Below are positions 60,690 to 64,000 of a stretch of 64,000 nucleotides of DNA, in pieces. Made by a program: the position numbers and the translations under genes. This stretch comes from Aphrophora alni (Eukaryota; Arthropoda; Insecta; Hemiptera; Aphrophoridae), in assembly GCA_963513935.1 (NCBI GenBank), contig OY740768.1, positions 76,174,877 to 76,238,876 of the forward strand, given 5' to 3'. Position 1 is the first letter of the stretch. The number at the start of each line of letters is the position of its first letter. The notes under the pieces are model-generated. The model worked only from the letters and a program-made list of their open reading frames with translations, ran no database searches and had not been told where the DNA came from.

Positions 60690-61262
60690 AAAAGGCTTCC
60701 ATTGTAGAAAGATTAAATAGAACATTAAAAGGGAAAATTTGGAAAGCATTTAGTGAACAAATATTTACAAGGTTTAGCAACAAGGAAAATGGTTACATTT
60801 ACTCCCTGTTATGGTAGAAAATTACAATAACACAGTGGATACAACAATTAATCTTAAACCGAAAAATGTGAATAAAAGTAATGAAATTTTTATTTTGAAA
60901 AGAATAATTGCTAATAGAAAACTGAAAATAAGGCATTCGATTTAATGAAAGAGATAAGGTTAGAATAAGCAGATATAAAAAAACATTTATATAAAAATTA
61001 TTTGCCAAATTGGAGTAATGAAATATATACAGTGTGGAAAGTACAACCCAGTACAATTCCAGTAACATATATTTTAAAAGATGAAACAGGAAATGTAATT
61101 AAAGGTGGTTTTTATCAAGAAGAATTAAGCAAAACAAATCTTGGTAATGTGTACTTGATAGAAAAGGTATTGTGTAAAAAAAGAAAATAAATTATTAGTA
61201 CAATGGTTAGGTTTTGATAAATCTAAAGATACTTGGATACATACTAAAAATTTGATATGAAA
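60690..61262 (+). pseudogene. Polinton integrase, C-terminal half with chromodomain
   Basis: Retroviral-type integrase used by Polintons. KASIVERLNRTLKGKIWKAF (60691-60750) is the end of the DDE core including the last catalytic Glu (VER). After a frameshift MVENYNNTVDTTINLKPKNV follows (60811-60870). An SH3-like stretch PNWSNEIYTVWKVQ with PVTYILKD and GGFYQEELSKT (61005-61130) leads to YLIEKVL and, in another frame, LLVQWLGFDKSKDTWI (61195-61245), the chromodomain. At least three frame breaks. The first two catalytic Asp motifs upstream are absent. Confidence 0.85.
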
Positions 61263-61334
61263 TTTGTAAAACAACCATATAAACCATCAATTAATTATTT
61301 AAACAACTATTAATCGGACATGAAAATTAAACGT

Positions 61335-61900
61335 AAAAAACATGATTATGCTTTTACCTAATAATATTAGATATCTTATATGTGGACCTTCTAATACGGG
61401 AAAAACCAATTTAGTAATACATTTATTTGTTTCCCCAAATGGATTATACTTTAAAAAACATTTACATATTTTCTAAATCGAAAATGGTTTACCGGAAATT
61501 GGTTATTATCCATTCTCAGAAAATGATGAAATTCCTCATCCAAATGATATAAAGACAAATTCAATTATGATTTTTGATGATGTAGCTTGTGAGAAACAAA
61601 ATAACATCAGAAGTTATTTCACAATGGCAAGACATAACAAGGTAACACATTTTATTTGTATCAAACATACAGTTATTTGCCAAAGCAACTCATTTGTGAT
61701 AATACAAAACTTATTGTTCTATTTAAACAAGATGAAATAAACTTACAATGATCATGTTAATACAGACATGAACTTTGTTACTTTTAAACATTTATGTTCA
61801 AAAGCATGGAGTAAAGATAAAGCATTCTAGTTATAAATACAGATGTGATTTAAATAGAGATCGTTACCGTTTAGGTTTTGATACATTCATTTTGATTTTA
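61335..61900 (+). pseudogene. Polinton packaging ATPase
   Basis: A genome-packaging ATPase of the FtsK/HerA class. A strong Walker A is visible in NIRYLICGPSNTGKTNLV (61357-61410). Walker B-like hydrophobic-Asp residues IMIFDDVACEKQ lie at 61567-61602, followed by YFTMARHNKVTHFIC (sensor-type segment). The C-terminal block DHVNTDMNFVTFKHLCSKAW (61755-61815) and GRYR/FDTF-like residues (about 61860-61890) match the ends of Polinton ATPases as I know them. Stops near 61475 and 61740 make it inactive. Confidence 0.85.
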
Positions 61901-61932
61901 AAAAATGTTCTCATTCTATTAACAGTGATCAA

Positions 61933-62213
61933 ATGAACACAATCATTACCCCAGAAGAAATTACTATTGAAATAAATAAACTGAGTAGAGATATTAAAGA
62001 AAAACACTGTTCTTTAACACGTGGAATTATGGAAAAAGAAGAATTATTAGAAATGCAGTTCAAACTGATTGTTCAACCATTACAAAAACTAGTTGGGGGA
62101 AAAAAAAGAAACAATAGAAGGAGAAAAGGATGCTACTAAACATAAATTGGAATTAGACGATGGTGAAAAAGAAGAAGAGGAATTTGATTTTGAAGAATAT
62201 GCTGGTGCATAAA
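61933..62213 (+). pseudogene. Small Polinton protein (acidic/coiled)
   Basis: MNTIITPEEITIEINKLSRD start, then LTRGIMEKEELLEMQFKLIVQPLQKLV; after a frameshift near 62098 an acidic tail (DDGEKEEEEFDFEEYAG) ends at about 62211. The 'GxxEKEExLxxQFKPIxxPLxxI' layout recurs immediately after the ATPase in many insect Polintons in my memory. No biochemical function known to me. Confidence 0.6.
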
Positions 62214-62257
62214 AACAAAGTTTTTAATGATCATGGTGAAAAACATCAAGATTTATT

Positions 62258-62702
62258 ATGCCTAGAGGTGAAAAACGAAAAAAGAAACCAAATTTAAGTT
62301 TTGATGCATACACTGATGATTATGAAGATTATAGTAGAACTGATAGTAGGAAGAAAATAAATCAAGATATGAAATACCTATGGATGATGAAAATATTTAA
62401 GACAATGAAATGGAAGTAGAAGAAGCAGCTAAAAATAAACTTAAATCTAAAACTATATATGAATCTGTTCCTACAGAAGAAGAGTTAATCAAAATATATG
62501 AAGGTAGACAAAGTATTACTACTTGTATTGATAATTCCTTTAAATGTTTTATATCAAAAATTTATTAATAGCAATAAAAAAAATTGATAATGATTTTGGA
62601 CCATTTATTGACGGTAATACTTGGATGTATGGGGATAAAGTCCTTGATCTTAAAATTGATAATTTAGTTATCAACAATAAACAATATGATTATATGAATT
62701 AA
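62258..62702 (+). pseudogene. Polinton minor virion-type protein, broken
   Basis: MPRGEKRKKKPNLSFDAYTD start, acidic spacer, KTIYESVPTEEELIKIYEG (62448-62505), then in another frame NDFGPFIDGNTWMYGDKV and LDLKIDNLVINNKQYDYM (62589-62697). The 'GNxxMYGDKxLxIxxNxIxINNKxYx' pattern is that of the Polinton protein that normally continues into a GTPGLWELL motif, which is lost here. Three or more frame breaks. Confidence 0.55.
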
Positions 62703-63014
62703 TTTTAATGAATGATCCAGATCCATACAAGTTACGCTACGGTTTCGTAACGTTGGGTTTTTAAAAAATGTTCTTTTAATTAAAAACCTTTTATTTATTT
62801 ATTACATGAAATCTTTGAAAACATATAACAATAAATTTACATATACAATTCATGTACGTTGAAATAGTATATGGAGCTTGCTACATCGATGTTTACTGTA
62901 CCTAGGTGAAGCTAAGACTAATGCTTGAACACGGCTCTAGCCCTAAAGAAAACTATGCTTAATTTGCTATTCTAAGATTTCTATTACTAACACAAGCATA
63001 ATTATTCATTACAG
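62703..63014. other. Convergent intergenic region with minus-strand poly(A) signals
   Basis: Separates the Polinton genes from the opposing Env/F-like gene. On the minus strand overlapping AATAAA signals occur at about 62792-62806. A short inverted repeat GTTACG...CGTAAC lies at about 62731-62751. No polypurine tract or LTR is visible after the Env stop. Confidence 0.55.
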
Positions 63015-64000
63015 TTACAATAATTCGTTATATAACTCCTCCATCCCTAAATAGAACTTCGGGGGTAGGAGGGATATTGGAGCCTCAAGGGGATGCCTCC
63101 GACACATGAAGTTCGAACACATCACCTTTACATACTTGCAATATATAAAGCAAATTAATATTACAACAAACAAATATAATATTATTGTAAATGCATTTAA
63201 GTCTGTAGTAATTACAGTTTTTTCTAACACTCTATTAACCTGATCTAATTTTAGTTCATTTAATTCTAATTTCTGTAAGGTGACAGTGAAATTTGGTTGT
63301 CTTTCAAATTTTAAATTTAATTTGGCTGCATCTAATAGCTTCGGATGACCAGCTCTAATATTACTTGAGGATATTAGTATTTGGTCTTTATAAGTTACAA
63401 TTTCATTATTTATTTTCAACAAGTAAATTCCTTTTAGGGATTGTTCTTTAAGTTCCACATAGTTTTTAATTTTAATTATATCTTTGTTTACAAATATTAA
63501 CAAATATTGTTCTAATTCAGGTATCCAATTAATTACATTATTTTCTATTTCTACATTCACATAAATACACTCACTGGGTAAACTGGATTTAAGTAGTGTC
63601 TTTTCACAGTCTATTTCTTGGTGAGAAACTTGGGTGGATGAGCAAATGGTAACTCTATGAGCTCTGTTGTTACACTTATCCAACAAACCTAATACAATTT
63701 CTTTAGAGGTAGTCTTACGTGCTAAAACATATCTAACTTTAGGTATTGCGGTTACATATTGGTTTTCGTATAAAGCTGGAACAGAATACATCTTATAATA
63801 AGTATAATCGTATGGTTCCACTATCGGTAAATTCATAAAATACACAATTTCTCTAGAATTAATTTTACAATTAATTTCTAATAAGTTTTCCATCTCCCAA
63901 ATGTTTCCTAAGTTAAATTCAATAGGTAATCTATCTTTATAATAAGGTACAATTTTACTCATTTCTTCGTACAGTTCCTGTGCTGAAATTAAGCTTGGAT
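63015..64000 (-). CDS. Env/F-type membrane fusion protein, C-terminal part (5' end outside window)
   Basis: Resembles the C-terminal half of insect errantivirus Env and baculovirus F-type class I fusion proteins. The frame is open through the window edge at 64000, so the 315 residues from an internal Met (63962) are not the whole protein. Visible features: a central ectodomain segment with the VYFMNLPIVEPYDYTYYKMY-type block, scattered cysteines (CNNR, ICSS, DCEK, SECI), a heptad-like Leu/Asn-rich region before the membrane, a strongly hydrophobic transmembrane helix (about residues 258-280), and a short cytoplasmic tail with CRRH. No stops or frameshifts, in sharp contrast to the adjacent Polinton genes. 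It is either part of an errantivirus-like element or a gene carried by the Polinton. Confidence 0.75.
   Translation of the reverse strand, partial: PSLISAQELYEEMSKIVPYYKDRLPIEFNLGNIWEMENLLEINCKINSREIVYFMNLPIVEPYDYTYYKMYSVPALYENQYVTAIPKVRYVLARKTTSKEIVLGLLDKCNNRAHRVTICSSTQVSHQEIDCEKTLLKSSLPSECIYVNVEIENNVINWIPELEQYLLIFVNKDIIKIKNYVELKEQSLKGIYLLKINNEIVTYKDQILISSSNIRAGHPKLLDAAKLNLKFERQPNFTVTLQKLELNELKLDQVNRVLEKTVITTDLNAFTIILYLFVVILICFIYCKYVKVMCSNFMCRRHPLEAPISLLPPKFYLGMEELYNELL

Larger units (their letters stand above)
60690..62730 (+). mobile_element. Polinton/Maverick remnant (structural and integration genes)
   Basis: Four gene pieces in the same order and strand: integrase C-terminus, FtsK/HerA-type packaging ATPase, a coiled small protein, and a virion-type minor protein. 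Each is recognisable but interrupted by stops or frameshifts. No DNA polymerase B, protease, capsid genes or terminal repeats are visible before 60690; the rest may lie right of the window or be deleted. The element lies after exon 3 of the codanin-like gene on the same strand. Confidence 0.8.

Overview
This 64 kb window is AT-rich, intron-bearing animal DNA dominated by transposable elements, and is almost certainly from an insect genome. The content points there: jockey-type and RNase H-bearing LINEs, several piggyBac, pogo/Tigger and hAT (ZBED-type) DNA transposons, a Polinton/Maverick remnant, an insect Env/F-like fusion-protein gene, many (TA)n tracts and a 200-base assembly gap (41180-41379). 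A sap-feeding bug would fit, but the order is my guess.

Two cellular genes can be assembled from exons whose splice sites and phases agree. On the minus strand, four exons (46887-46764, 36577-36438, 35747-35624, 22932-22784) encode a complete mitochondrial small-subunit ribosomal protein S18a (mRpS18A, 178 residues). On the plus strand, three exons (47560-47646, 51422-51495, 59481-59673) form the 5' end of a gene whose N-terminus resembles codanin-1 (Drosophila dlt). The two genes are head to head, with 672 bp between start codons, so they probably share a divergent promoter. Nearly everything between 22.9 and 63 kb is intron of one or the other, filled with transposons.

Layout. 0.5-3.3 kb: 5'-damaged jockey-like LINE. 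5.2-13.8 kb: two near-identical 3.8-kb tandem units plus a diverged partial third. 13.8-16.0 kb: a Helentron-type endonuclease remnant flanked by inverted repeats. 16.1-17.3 kb: broken piggyBac. 17.5-20.0 kb: broken LINE with RNase H. 21.4-22.6 kb: second broken piggyBac. 22.8-46.9 kb: mRpS18A, whose last intron (12.7 kb) holds a hAT element with 8-bp target duplication, a pogo/Tigger element, and inside that Tigger a structurally complete piggyBac with an uninterrupted 612-residue transposase. 42.3-43.8 kb: another Tigger. 44-48.4 kb: a family of foldback elements with a GGTTTGGCCAGGT hairpin core. 47.6-59.7 kb: codanin-like gene with LINE, piggyBac and two Tigger remnants in its introns. 60.7-64 kb: Polinton genes (integrase C-terminus, packaging ATPase, small virion-type genes) converging on an Env/F-like fusion-protein gene that runs off the window.

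The best leads for something unusual are the Polinton/fusion-protein arrangement at the right end, the in-frame piggyBac-in-Tigger nest, the 3.8-kb tandem array and the foldback family. All protein assignments are by eye from motifs; no database search was run.
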